A stretch of DNA of 64,000 nucleotides, from contig JAIVFJ010000175.1 in assembly GCA_025765615.1 (NCBI GenBank), forward strand, positions 62,001 through 126,000, read 5' to 3'. Below the pieces are notes generated by a model. The model made no database searches. It saw nothing but the letters and a program-made list of their open reading frames with translations, and was not told the DNA's origin. Source of the stretch: Zopfochytrium polystomum. Lineage: Eukaryota; Chytridiomycota; Chytridiomycetes; Chytridiales; Chytridiaceae. Positions 52,022 through 60,640 of the stretch are shown in pieces. The translations under genes were made by a program, and so were the position numbers. Position 1 is the stretch's first letter. Every line of letters starts with the position of its first letter.

Positions 52022-52705
52022 ATGCAGTCTGATAGGCTACTCGATAGATGGATTAAGCAATTGGTGTCAGAGCACTACGCTAATGAAGATAATCATGCTA
52101 CTCCTGAAGGTACAAACAGCTATTCTGATGTAGTGATGGTCGTAGATGGAGTCTATCAGCTGTCTGGAATGGAGGTCGACTCTCGAACTCTACATGACGC
52201 TGCCGCTAGTGAAGTATTCGCTGTGATGGAAGGCGAGATCACAAAAGCATGGATCGGTTATCCTAGGCCGCCAGAACAGTTTAGACCGATCGAGATACTG
52301 ATGTTGCTTATATCATCCAAGCGATATACAATGAATCCCTCCACGTTCAATTGGGAGGCATCGAATCACACACACTACATATCGCTCTGGCGTTTCATCA
52401 CTAAGTTCGCTTACACTCATCCAATGGGCGAATTGATAGTTCCCGCGATGCTTGGTCAATCACCAGTTGACTACTGCACGACGCACGGTATCTCCTACAA
52501 CCTAGCTGTTGACATAACCTCGGGCAGACGGTTACCGTCGTCCGTATTATCGAGCATACGATCAACGCAGTACCGAGACAAGGTCACCGACGAACCATAC
52601 TGTTTACTACTCTCAGGACCGTGCATTCACAACAGTTATACTTCATTGCAGCTAAGTGTCTACAGGTCAACTGATCATCGATATGGGCAACCACTGACCG
52701 AGTAG
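52022..52705 (+). CDS. Viral protein of unknown function (227 aa)
   Basis: ATG at 52022 (MQSDRLLDRWIKQLVSEHYA). No transmembrane segment, coiled coil or motif is recognised. The C-terminal half is Ser/Thr- and Tyr-rich (VLSSIRSTQYRDKV). Codon use and lack of introns match neighbours. The gap to the next gene, 26 bp, contains ATTTAAAACTC, half of the terminator-like palindrome, followed directly by the next start. Confidence 0.6.
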   Translation: MQSDRLLDRWIKQLVSEHYANEDNHATPEGTNSYSDVVMVVDGVYQLSGMEVDSRTLHDAAASEVFAVMEGEITKAWIGYPRPPEQFRPIEILMLLISSKRYTMNPSTFNWEASNHTHYISLWRFITKFAYTHPMGELIVPAMLGQSPVDYCTTHGISYNLAVDITSGRRLPSSVLSSIRSTQYRDKVTDEPYCLLLSGPCIHNSYTSLQLSVYRSTDHRYGQPLTE

Positions 52706-52731
52706 ACAAATACATTTAAAACTCACATAAG

Positions 52732-54060
52732 ATGGAAGTTCCGTACAGTCAATACTTAGCGAATCTACGTAGCAGTGCTGAAAATGATGTGAAGGATCGC
52801 TTAGTAAACAAGTATGACAAGAATGATGATGACGATGATGAGTCAACTGATGAGGAAGCTACTGCGTCGACTGATGATGAACCGATCAAGGACAAGCCTA
52901 CAACCATCATCCAACCTGTCACTAGTGCACAGAAGACGCTCAATGAGACACTCAGTTTGATACGAGTCATATACTCTGACATGAAGGAACAGGCTGAACT
53001 TATGCGTGCAATCGATAGTAGGCTCCAACTCATTGAGGCTAGGTTGTCCGACGCAAAGTTCGATGTATTTCCGACTGTGCAAGCACCTAATCAGACTCCA
53101 ATCAAGCCTCACTCAACGCATTATCCACCCACATGGCGAAGACAGAAGCAGCAAGATTGGCAATCGCTCAGTGTCAGCTCCTCATTCGATCCCACCGGAA
53201 AGCGTCACAACGACATTCTCAGTGCATCTACCGATGAACATAGCTTCGCATTGTCTTCATCTCCAGTCATTGATACAATTGAAAGGTTGGCAACTGCAGT
53301 AGACACAATATCGCGTAGAGTGACTGAATCAGGACAATCACAGAGGCGCAATGAGAAACCGGAAGACGATTCTGGTTCTGTGTATAAGAAGAGGTCCGAA
53401 GTGTATTCATCAATCATCATTGGCATTGTGAGCTACATTCAATCTGCAATAGAGACGAAGGATGGTCGACACTACAGTAAGGGTCTACGTGACGATCAGA
53501 AGCTACTCGCTACTGTGATCGATGCATGCACCAAACTCGCTGAACCAGTCATTGATCTTGGTAAGCCGCTAGCTAATACTGCACTTGCACCCATTATTAG
53601 GAAGCGCGATAAGAACGATATCATCAACATTGGACCGCCTTCCGTACTTAGCATTAAACAGAGCAAGGAATGCAAGGAAGTCTACCGCGTCATGTGCACC
53701 ATTCTCACTATGCTAAAGCCGATGTCAGACATATTCGCATTACCATTCGGCGACATCATACGTGCACTTGATCCTGACATAGTTGATGCTAACGGTAAGT
53801 TCATTATCGATATGTCGAAGTTACACGTAAGAGTACCCAGTGCATTCGAGGTACAGTGTCTCGATCTACCGTCTAACGCTAAGAAGGACTACGCAGTGTT
53901 ATGCATGAAAGGTAACTCACCGAATCAGTCTCTACAGATGGTGAAGAATGCAATCGCTACATCGAAGTCCCCATCCGTCTCATCTAACTCACAAAGGTCG
54001 AATCAACCGTATCGTCCTACTGGTGAATGGCTTAAGCAGATGCCGAGAGACGAGTTTTAA
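52732..54060 (+). CDS. Viral phosphoprotein-like protein: acidic N-terminus, coiled coil, disordered linker
   Basis: 442 residues from ATG 52732. Residues 22-55 are highly acidic (KYDKNDDDDDESTDEEA). A heptad-rich helix follows (about 68-108, with IRVIYSDMKEQAELMRAIDS), typical of an oligomerising coiled coil. Then comes a Ser/Pro/Gln-rich disordered linker (120-220) and a folded C-terminal half. This layout recalls scaffold or polymerase-cofactor phosphoproteins, but there is no sequence match that I can name. It ends in a GAGTTTTAAAACTC palindrome, convergent with the RNA polymerase second-subunit gene 3 bp away. Confidence 0.6.
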   Translation: MEVPYSQYLANLRSSAENDVKDRLVNKYDKNDDDDDESTDEEATASTDDEPIKDKPTTIIQPVTSAQKTLNETLSLIRVIYSDMKEQAELMRAIDSRLQLIEARLSDAKFDVFPTVQAPNQTPIKPHSTHYPPTWRRQKQQDWQSLSVSSSFDPTGKRHNDILSASTDEHSFALSSSPVIDTIERLATAVDTISRRVTESGQSQRRNEKPEDDSGSVYKKRSEVYSSIIIGIVSYIQSAIETKDGRHYSKGLRDDQKLLATVIDACTKLAEPVIDLGKPLANTALAPIIRKRDKNDIINIGPPSVLSIKQSKECKEVYRVMCTILTMLKPMSDIFALPFGDIIRALDPDIVDANGKFIIDMSKLHVRVPSAFEVQCLDLPSNAKKDYAVLCMKGNSPNQSLQMVKNAIATSKSPSVSSNSQRSNQPYRPTGEWLKQMPRDEF

Positions 54061-54065
54061 AACTC
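54052..54065. terminator. Palindrome GAGTTTTAAAACTC between convergent genes
   Basis: A perfect 14-bp palindrome that includes the plus-strand TAA stop (54058-54060) and the first bases of the minus-strand stop (54064-54066). Same core as at 49970 and 62648. Confidence 0.6.
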
Positions 54066-56559
54066 ATGTCACCAGTTGTGACATCGTGCTAATATCGTAT
54101 TGAAACGATTCAGCAACGAATGGATTGCTGGAGTGAGAAGCTGTATCGATTGGTTGAGCAGAACACAAACCGATCACTCCGTTCAATCCATAGCATGCAC
54201 GCAGTTCATCTAACTTCGTGAAGCTTGATCGCAATAGCACTTCCGTGACCTTCTCAGTCGGTCCATCACAATCACACCATCTAAGCAAGCGCCTGCACTT
54301 AGCACATAATTGAACAATCGCAGTATCACTTGTGTCAATGAGATACTTCAAGCAGTGTATCTGTCCGTTCGCCGTCATACTCTGCAGCTCCATTTCGCCG
54401 AATCTCACTGGACCACCCTTCTGTCTACCTCTAGGCGGATTGGTTCCTTTGACGTCGGTTGAGACATACTGCTGCTTGTCTCTCGATAGATGAGTCAATT
54501 GCCACATGCGAATGACGCCATAGTCTGCTTCAATCGGTTTCCCTAGCGCATCATGAATCAACTTTCCATCAATCTCGATGTTGCATGTGTATGTTGTTAC
54601 GTTAGACATGTCTACATCAAACGGATCAACCTGCATCGACTTAGTCTCAGTCAGTGGATCGAAGTCGACATCACCAACAACCTGCATTGATTTCCACGCT
54701 TCGATGTACTGTCCACTGGTTGACCGATTAGACACAGACGAACTTGCCATTAGGAAGTGGGGTTGAAACCGCTTGCCGGTCCTTGTACACACGAATGTCG
54801 GCATGTCGTTATCACTGGCAATCTGCGAAACTGTCATCTTCTGTCCATGCATGGTAGCAAACTTGTCACCGAGATTAACATGCTTGCAATCCAAGCTAAC
54901 GTGTACGTATCGACGCTTGACCTTGCTCATTGCCTCCTTGACGACTATGCCCTTATCGAACAGCCGGTACCATGGAGTTGAGTTATCGAGTACATCACCA
55001 GGCTTCAACGGTGGTTCAGATACGCTAACCAAGTGCCTCACGAATCCCTTATGCGCGAATAGTTGCATATCGTTCACCTTACGATGCATTATTATCGAGT
55101 CCTCATAGTTGAAGCGAGAGTTTGCAAACACGACTAGCACATTAGCGCCTGGTATGTTCAACCTTCGATTGCTCGACATGCCGTCAATCATATGCTGCAT
55201 AAGCGGTGTACGCAGAATCGGTAGAGACGAGTGAACAGGTCGAACTGTCGATGACAGCTCGGCTCGAGGCAAGCATATACATTGAGCAGACATCATAACA
55301 CTGAGAAATGGACGAGGCGGCTTGTTGGCATTCGCATAAGGGTAAAGTAGATTCAATGTGGTGAAGTAGTTGTGGAATGTCTTGGGCTTAACGTGACTCA
55401 CTATGTAGCTCTCGTACATCGGTGTATTGCACATCACGCTGTCACCCCAGAACATGGTCTCTGGCCGATTGAGATGCACTTGCTTAGGATTAACGAACGG
55501 TCTCATCAAGCAACCGCTAACTATGCTTAGCGACATCACACTAAGGTCCTCGTTGAAGTGTAAGGATGGTGAATCGATACCCGAGTACTCTAACCTATGA
55601 TGCAGTATGGTCTCAGCGAGTTCTCGGCTGATGCGTACAACTTGACCCATGTAGTGAAAGAGAGTAGTTGGCTCTGCTCTTCTCATGGGATGTCTCTCTA
55701 TTTCGCTTAGAGTAGCTCGAACGAAAGCAAGCAATGATGCTGTTATGCAACGAATCTGCACTGTATGGCACAGCATCATTGTACAACCTGCATCGAGACT
55801 GGCTGGTGTGTACATCGGTGATACGAAGTTGTCGAAATGCTTATGATGAGCACGTCTAGACAGATCTCTTGCTTCATCATTCTTCGCATCAACTGCATCG
55901 TATGCTCTTACGTTGACTAACGCATTGTCGTAGATGATCCCATGCACTCCATTATGAGCAGTTGCCGTTGGAAGCTCATCGTATATGACTGGCCACACAG
56001 GATGAATTTCGCGCATTGATAGTATCTCTAGCGTTGATAACACAGTCGCAAAGTGCAAGGGTACTTCTCTATACAATCTGATGATGTGCTGATAATGCGG
56101 TGAAAGCTTATTCGTATGATGTGGAACCAACTTCGGCCATATCCATGCTTGTCTTGCATTAGTCATCAAGTCATTAATCACTTTCATATTAGCAAGAGGC
56201 GACTTATCATTGACCGAGTACGTCAGAGTATAGTACCCATCTTCTGCTTCAACTGGGTATCCGCATATCGCATCAAACCTCCTAGGTATCATGATCTGAT
56301 TGATAACAGGTGAGTATTGCAGCTCCGGCCTATCAAACGTTCTACCACCACGTGAGCATGCCATCCTCTCTGCCACATACACCTCTATGTTTCTACGATG
56401 TGGTAGCATGCACTCGAAATGCCCCGGTAACATGGCATCGTCTCGCCAGTCGGAGGTGGGATACAGTGGATCAGAATCGTTCACATCGTCGTCCGACTTC
56501 TCATCCTCCGTTACTTCAATACTTGCGTAGTCATCATCAGCCTCAGTGTAGTCCTCCAT
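54064..56559 (-). CDS. Viral DNA-directed RNA polymerase second-largest subunit (RPB2/beta-like)
   Basis: 831 residues from ATG 56557-56559. Conserved beta-subunit blocks occur in order: SGCLMRPFVN (348-357; GR-x-x-RPL equivalent), GANVLVVFANSRFNYEDSII (471-490; the NVLVA...GYNQEDSII motif), LGDKFATMHGQKM (563-575; the nucleotide-contacting GDKFASRHGQKG), and RGRQKGGPVRFGEMEL (710-725). A C-terminal zinc site follows, LCAKCRRLLRWCDC (751-764). The first 40 residues are acidic. It is shorter than cellular RPB2 (about 1200), with the reduction in the N-terminal lobe. It forms the catalytic core with the gene at 48070-49971. Transcribed from an 18-bp gap downstream of the DNA polymerase gene. 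Confidence 0.93.
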   Translation of the reverse strand: MEDYTEADDDYASIEVTEDEKSDDDVNDSDPLYPTSDWRDDAMLPGHFECMLPHRRNIEVYVAERMACSRGGRTFDRPELQYSPVINQIMIPRRFDAICGYPVEAEDGYYTLTYSVNDKSPLANMKVINDLMTNARQAWIWPKLVPHHTNKLSPHYQHIIRLYREVPLHFATVLSTLEILSMREIHPVWPVIYDELPTATAHNGVHGIIYDNALVNVRAYDAVDAKNDEARDLSRRAHHKHFDNFVSPMYTPASLDAGCTMMLCHTVQIRCITASLLAFVRATLSEIERHPMRRAEPTTLFHYMGQVVRISRELAETILHHRLEYSGIDSPSLHFNEDLSVMSLSIVSGCLMRPFVNPKQVHLNRPETMFWGDSVMCNTPMYESYIVSHVKPKTFHNYFTTLNLLYPYANANKPPRPFLSVMMSAQCICLPRAELSSTVRPVHSSLPILRTPLMQHMIDGMSSNRRLNIPGANVLVVFANSRFNYEDSIIMHRKVNDMQLFAHKGFVRHLVSVSEPPLKPGDVLDNSTPWYRLFDKGIVVKEAMSKVKRRYVHVSLDCKHVNLGDKFATMHGQKMTVSQIASDNDMPTFVCTRTGKRFQPHFLMASSSVSNRSTSGQYIEAWKSMQVVGDVDFDPLTETKSMQVDPFDVDMSNVTTYTCNIEIDGKLIHDALGKPIEADYGVIRMWQLTHLSRDKQQYVSTDVKGTNPPRGRQKGGPVRFGEMELQSMTANGQIHCLKYLIDTSDTAIVQLCAKCRRLLRWCDCDGPTEKVTEVLLRSSFTKLDELRACYGLNGVIGLCSAQPIDTASHSSNPFVAESFQYDISTMSQLVT

Positions 56560-56569
56560 TGTGACAATC

Positions 56570-56581
56570 GTAAATTTTTAC
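56570..56581 (-). promoter_or_regulatory. Near-palindrome GTAAATTTTTAC upstream of RNA polymerase gene
   Basis: Lies 11 bp before the minus-strand start at 56559 and overlaps the stop codon of the upstream DNA polymerase gene. It matches the GTAA...TTAC design of the divergent-gap palindromes. Confidence 0.5.
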
Positions 56582-58836
56582 ACGAGATCGTCAATACTCG
56601 CTACCGATTCCGATCCGATCTCAATCATCTTATCGTAGTCAGGCAGTTGTGAGGCGTTGAGTATTACGTTGCATGCTGATCGTAGATATTTCGTTAACCA
56701 CTTGATACCCGGCCTTGGTGCATCAACGGGCCATTCTTGACCTTTGACGATGATATGCTGCGTCTTGTCGACATCAGTGCAGTACAACCACACTTGAGTA
56801 CTATTGACTCTGGTTTCCTTCGCACATAGTTGACGGTCTACGAGATCACGCACTACGAGAGCATGAGTCTGATAAAGATATTGCGAAACAGCAGTAACCT
56901 TCTCGCTATTACTTGAATCAGTGCATATCATCATGCAAACCTGTTTCACTACGCTGCGCACGATCTCTGGACGATCACGCCTCTTACTGGCAATGCCCTT
57001 TATCTCATGCCTATTGCCAGGTCCGATTACACCGAAGTACATCTTAGGCTTGATCAGGATTACATGTGCGAATGTTTTCTCATGCGCTAGTCTAACCAGA
57101 TTGTATGGTGTCGTCGCTAGACTAGTATGGAATAACTCGATGATGTCTTCTGGTGACAGATCATCAGCATCCGGGTCCAGTTTAACCACGAAGACTGAAT
57201 CTGTATCACTGTACAACACTTCATACCCGAGCGATGTGATAAAGTTGATGAGTAGACCGATAACATGCCTACCGACTGCCGTAACAGCAGCTGCTCCTAG
57301 CCTCGAGCCCAACCCTGATACTGAGGAGCCTAGTGCACCGTAAAGGCTATTTGCTCCAACTTTCAGTGCATTACGCACTGGTTCATTCTCGGCAGTGTCA
57401 GGTAGGTCAGACCGACGCTTCACTAGATCTTTCATCATAGACGATGCAACACCTTCCACACGTTGATCTATGTAACCGATCATACCGTCAGTGAGCACGT
57501 AGATACGATCACGTGTAGGATGAATAACCGATAAGTCGGTAAGTGTCTCAAGCGATGCATCGTCACTATCTACTCCCATTTCCCTTAGCATGTAGAGTAT
57601 GTCCTCTTCCTCGGTCAACATATGAACAGTCTCGGGCGATATGTTCGCAGTCTGAATGATAGACGGATACATGGACTTGAAGTCGAAGACCATCACGTTC
57701 TTGTAATATCCCATCCTAGGCTTCATGACGAATCCACCTTGATACTTGAACGTAGCATTCGGTTCAGGAGACCAATCCATAAGTGATCTGCGTGCTAGCG
57801 CGTAGTTCGATATCATTGAGCACACGAGTGTCCCACTAATGAACCGAGTGACATCATCCAATGGAGCGTGAAACACAGTCGCCATTCCCATTATGTCCGC
57901 GAGTACATTGCTCTTGAGCGCTACTGCCACGTGCAAATACGCATCCATAATGTTGTACATCATCATATCCGACATATCCTTGTCCTCATCGCCTAGTTCA
58001 AAGCTCATGTCAGGCATAGTCAACTTGGACGGCAATCCAAGCTCCTCTGCTAGATATTTCAACCCGAGAGACTTGAAGCGATTGTTCATCAGCTTCTTCA
58101 TGTAGGCATAAGTATCGACCACGACTACACCAGGTATGCTGAGATTGATACCCTTCTCCTTAGCGCCTAAACTGAACTCGGTGAATAGGTTATGGTAGAC
58201 GTTAGAACAGTGTGCGAGTAAACATGGAATGTCGTATCGGAAGCCATTGTGGATACAGAGGAAATCTGGACATCGACGAGAGATATGCCTGATTGCCCAA
58301 TCTGCCAACTCTCTCGAACTTGCTACCTTCTCGACTTCATACTTATCACTCGGAACTACTTTGTTGAGATCCACTCGGCCACTAGTGTACTTGCAAATGT
58401 ACTTACCACGATTGTCAACTATCGCAATTGATATCAATGGATCTGTTGGAAGTGGGAAACCTCCATTGCGATACGATGTAGTCTGCTCAATGTCTAGTCC
58501 CATTAGGTGCATTGATTCAGGGTTAGGCAGCACTGGTTCGGAATTGACATCAGTTGCGAATAACCTGACACGCATTACATGGCATAGACGGACCTTGGCT
58601 GCATCAGTGAGCGTCCTAGGTAGAACATCAACTTGCGTTCCCGGTTCTATCGCAGTATGCTTCAACAGCAATCTCATCCTTGCATCAGGATACAGGCTGT
58701 ACTCAGGGAATTGCCACTCATAGCCCTTATCGGTTAGATACTTCACTTGAAAGCGTACCAGTCTGTCAGTTTCATATGAGTCGCTAAGCTTCTGACCGGG
58801 AAACACACCAACCCAGAACGGACGTCCAGCACTCAT
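56578..58836 (-). CDS. Viral family-B DNA polymerase
   Basis: 752 residues from ATG 58834-58836. The 3'-5' exonuclease has Exo I LDIE (114-117), Exo II NGFRYD (197-202) and Exo III YNIMD (294-298). The polymerase has motif A DFKSMYPS (385-392), motif B KVGANSLYG (492-500) and motif C YSDTDS (542-547), then KPKMYFGV and KGIASKRRD of the palm/thumb. All catalytic acidic residues are present. There are only about 100 residues between motifs A and B and no visible TPR insertion, so I see no sign of a protein-primed enzyme of the linear-plasmid or adenovirus type. It is compact, with a short N-terminal domain. Divergent from the helicase gene across a 50-bp gap, suggesting co-regulation of replication genes. 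Confidence 0.93.
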   Translation of the reverse strand: MSAGRPFWVGVFPGQKLSDSYETDRLVRFQVKYLTDKGYEWQFPEYSLYPDARMRLLLKHTAIEPGTQVDVLPRTLTDAAKVRLCHVMRVRLFATDVNSEPVLPNPESMHLMGLDIEQTTSYRNGGFPLPTDPLISIAIVDNRGKYICKYTSGRVDLNKVVPSDKYEVEKVASSRELADWAIRHISRRCPDFLCIHNGFRYDIPCLLAHCSNVYHNLFTEFSLGAKEKGINLSIPGVVVVDTYAYMKKLMNNRFKSLGLKYLAEELGLPSKLTMPDMSFELGDEDKDMSDMMMYNIMDAYLHVAVALKSNVLADIMGMATVFHAPLDDVTRFISGTLVCSMISNYALARRSLMDWSPEPNATFKYQGGFVMKPRMGYYKNVMVFDFKSMYPSIIQTANISPETVHMLTEEEDILYMLREMGVDSDDASLETLTDLSVIHPTRDRIYVLTDGMIGYIDQRVEGVASSMMKDLVKRRSDLPDTAENEPVRNALKVGANSLYGALGSSVSGLGSRLGAAAVTAVGRHVIGLLINFITSLGYEVLYSDTDSVFVVKLDPDADDLSPEDIIELFHTSLATTPYNLVRLAHEKTFAHVILIKPKMYFGVIGPGNRHEIKGIASKRRDRPEIVRSVVKQVCMMICTDSSNSEKVTAVSQYLYQTHALVVRDLVDRQLCAKETRVNSTQVWLYCTDVDKTQHIIVKGQEWPVDAPRPGIKWLTKYLRSACNVILNASQLPDYDKMIEIGSESVASIDDLV

Positions 58837-58854
58837 GACGCATACGAGTAACCA

Positions 58855-58868
58855 AGTAAAATTTTACT
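58855..58868. promoter_or_regulatory. Perfect palindrome AGTAAAATTTTACT in a divergent gap
   Basis: A 14-bp perfect palindrome in the 50-bp gap between the DNA polymerase start (58836, minus) and the helicase start (58887, plus). Best candidate for a bidirectional viral promoter. Confidence 0.6.
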
Positions 58869-58886
58869 GTGGATACGTACAAACCA

Positions 58887-60287
58887 ATGGTGGCAAGCGA
58901 TCGATCGACTAACTTTGAGTTTGGATTGAACTTGGCGAAGACAAAATGTGGACGTATGTTCATTGTCGACTATCCTTATCACGGTGCTCTCGCGAATGAG
59001 CTCATGGGACATTACCCAGACATAGTCGATAAGATACTGAAGACAGGGCAGGCGGTTAAGATCGGTAGTGATGCTTACTTGTTCGTCCCGTATACAGCTG
59101 CTTGGTACAATATCAAGTCTGTGACTGCATCAAGGTACTTAGCTGACTTCCTAAAGATGGACGGTGTGACAGTAAACTTCTACTTGGCAGTGCGAACTTA
59201 CTCGGACTTCATCAGCAAGAATGCTAGACGTGTGAAGATACCACGTAAGAGTTTCTGCATAGGCCCTTACCGAATGACAGCTACAATAAAGGACGATTGT
59301 GTTCATTATGCAGCCATAACTGGACTGACCGGAACCATCGGATCGAGACTCGGTCAGCGACCGGACGAGTTAGAAGTAATCACATCAGGCCTGTGTATAT
59401 CACCGTTAGAATGTCGTCAATTACCAAATGCTCTACCAACCGATATCGTATCTAGAGCAGAGCGTATCATATCACACAACCTCGAGCCTGATGCACTGAA
59501 CTTCCTCAAGTGGAATATCGGCAACACACTGCTAGGCAACATAACACCACCATTGATACACTGGATATACGGCGATGGTGGCGAAGGCAAGAGTGTTATC
59601 GGTAATGTTGTTACCAATTGCCTACCTGGATTATTTACTGTGTTGTCACGAGATTACATGAGCGACAAGAAGCTAACTGTTACCATGAATGATCTCTCGA
59701 TGATACTACAAACAAGAGGCATCATATGTGGTGAGACTAATCTACCTTCGAATGGCATTAACGAATCATTCGCTAAGATGCTTACAGGTAATGATAACTA
59801 CACTGCCGAGGGATTGACTAGCCGTATCGAGGTTATGGCACTGTTCATGAGTAACAAAATGTGGTATCCAACGAAGTCGATGGAGATGAAGTGGTTCTCC
59901 AGGCGTTTCGTAGCTCATAGAGCGAAGGCATACAAAGGGCCGAAAGTCTCGCTCGATCTATCATTCACCGATAGTGACACAGTTGAATTTGCTCACAGCT
60001 GTATCGTAACACGTCTCAAACACTCTAATCCACCGGTTGACATAGCAGCGGCACTTGAGACGATGTTCGGCACTAAAGCAGCTTATCACACACGTGCTGT
60101 ATATCTCAATGAAGACTCATCGTTCCTCTCATGTCTCACAGCAACATACTCGATAGCGATACTCTCTCTACGCAAGATCGAAAAACTTATTGAACAAGTA
60201 CGTTCCATCAATCCAGATTTAATAGTAGAACAGCACGGTAAGTACGCACTTAAAGGAATATCGATGCGCATACCGGAAGGATGGTGA
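58887..60287 (+). CDS. Viral SF3 (D5-like) replicative helicase
   Basis: 466 residues from the first ATG at 58887; the frame is open to a GTG 18 nt earlier. Motifs: Walker A GDGGEGKS (229-236), a Walker B-like strand RGIICGET (277-284), LTGND (299-303), and SF3 motif C ALFMSNK (318-324), followed by a WFSRRFVAHR arginine region. This is the D5/poxvirus-type helicase of DNA viruses. The N-terminal 200 residues show no recognisable primase motifs, so the primase may be separate or highly diverged. The length is about half that of usual D5 primase-helicases. Next to, and divergent from, DNA polymerase, as expected for a replication module. Confidence 0.85.
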   Translation: MVASDRSTNFEFGLNLAKTKCGRMFIVDYPYHGALANELMGHYPDIVDKILKTGQAVKIGSDAYLFVPYTAAWYNIKSVTASRYLADFLKMDGVTVNFYLAVRTYSDFISKNARRVKIPRKSFCIGPYRMTATIKDDCVHYAAITGLTGTIGSRLGQRPDELEVITSGLCISPLECRQLPNALPTDIVSRAERIISHNLEPDALNFLKWNIGNTLLGNITPPLIHWIYGDGGEGKSVIGNVVTNCLPGLFTVLSRDYMSDKKLTVTMNDLSMILQTRGIICGETNLPSNGINESFAKMLTGNDNYTAEGLTSRIEVMALFMSNKMWYPTKSMEMKWFSRRFVAHRAKAYKGPKVSLDLSFTDSDTVEFAHSCIVTRLKHSNPPVDIAAALETMFGTKAAYHTRAVYLNEDSSFLSCLTATYSIAILSLRKIEKLIEQVRSINPDLIVEQHGKYALKGISMRIPEGW

Positions 60288-60288
60288 G

Positions 60289-60300
60289 CTAAAAATTTAT
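60289..60300 (+). promoter_or_regulatory. AT-rich motif CTAAAAATTTAT before the next gene
   Basis: Lies between the helicase stop (60287) and the start at 60323. It resembles the promoter palindromes in sequence but is imperfect. Confidence 0.4.
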
Positions 60301-60322
60301 CACTCAACAATTTGCATGACAG

Positions 60323-60640
60323 ATGGAGGTGGTTCGTGTTCGCGATTACTTTGCATCCGATATTGACGAAAGACTGGCAGTTGATGCATTGAAGATCGGT
60401 CAATGCACCACAAGTGAAGATGGAACTACTCTAGATTACTCATTGACTAAGCCAATAACTGTCCCTCCAAGAACAACTTTAACTGTGTTAACCGGGTTGA
60501 ATGTAAGGTTGACAGATCGCTCATCAAAGGAGTGTATGATGCTCCTTCCACGATACATGCCACGTATCCAACATCATCAATCATCTCCACTCAATTCCGA
60601 GACAGCTGAACTCAAGATCCAGATAGCAAACCAATCGTGA
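60323..60640 (+). CDS. Viral protein, 105 aa, beta-rich; possibly the N-terminus of the next ORF
   Basis: ATG at 60323. Predicted to be mostly beta strands, with ITVPPRTTLTVLTGLNVRLT near residue 46. The PPRTT-x-x-x-x-TGL-x-V pattern is reminiscent of the strand preceding the active site in dUTPase-like folds, but the catalytic motifs are not evident. The frame ends in TGA at 60638-60640, overlapping an open frame in the -1 register that continues IVAGDVKLDVQNEV without a good ATG. I suspect one protein interrupted by a frame break, but two overlapping genes cannot be excluded. Confidence 0.5.
   Translation: MEVVRVRDYFASDIDERLAVDALKIGQCTTSEDGTTLDYSLTKPITVPPRTTLTVLTGLNVRLTDRSSKECMMLLPRYMPRIQHHQSSPLNSETAELKIQIANQS

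Noticed and set aside
56578..58836. Protein-primed polymerase of a fungal linear plasmid
   Set aside because: Motifs A and B are too close for the usual terminal-protein insertion, and no terminal-protein-like N-terminal domain is visible.
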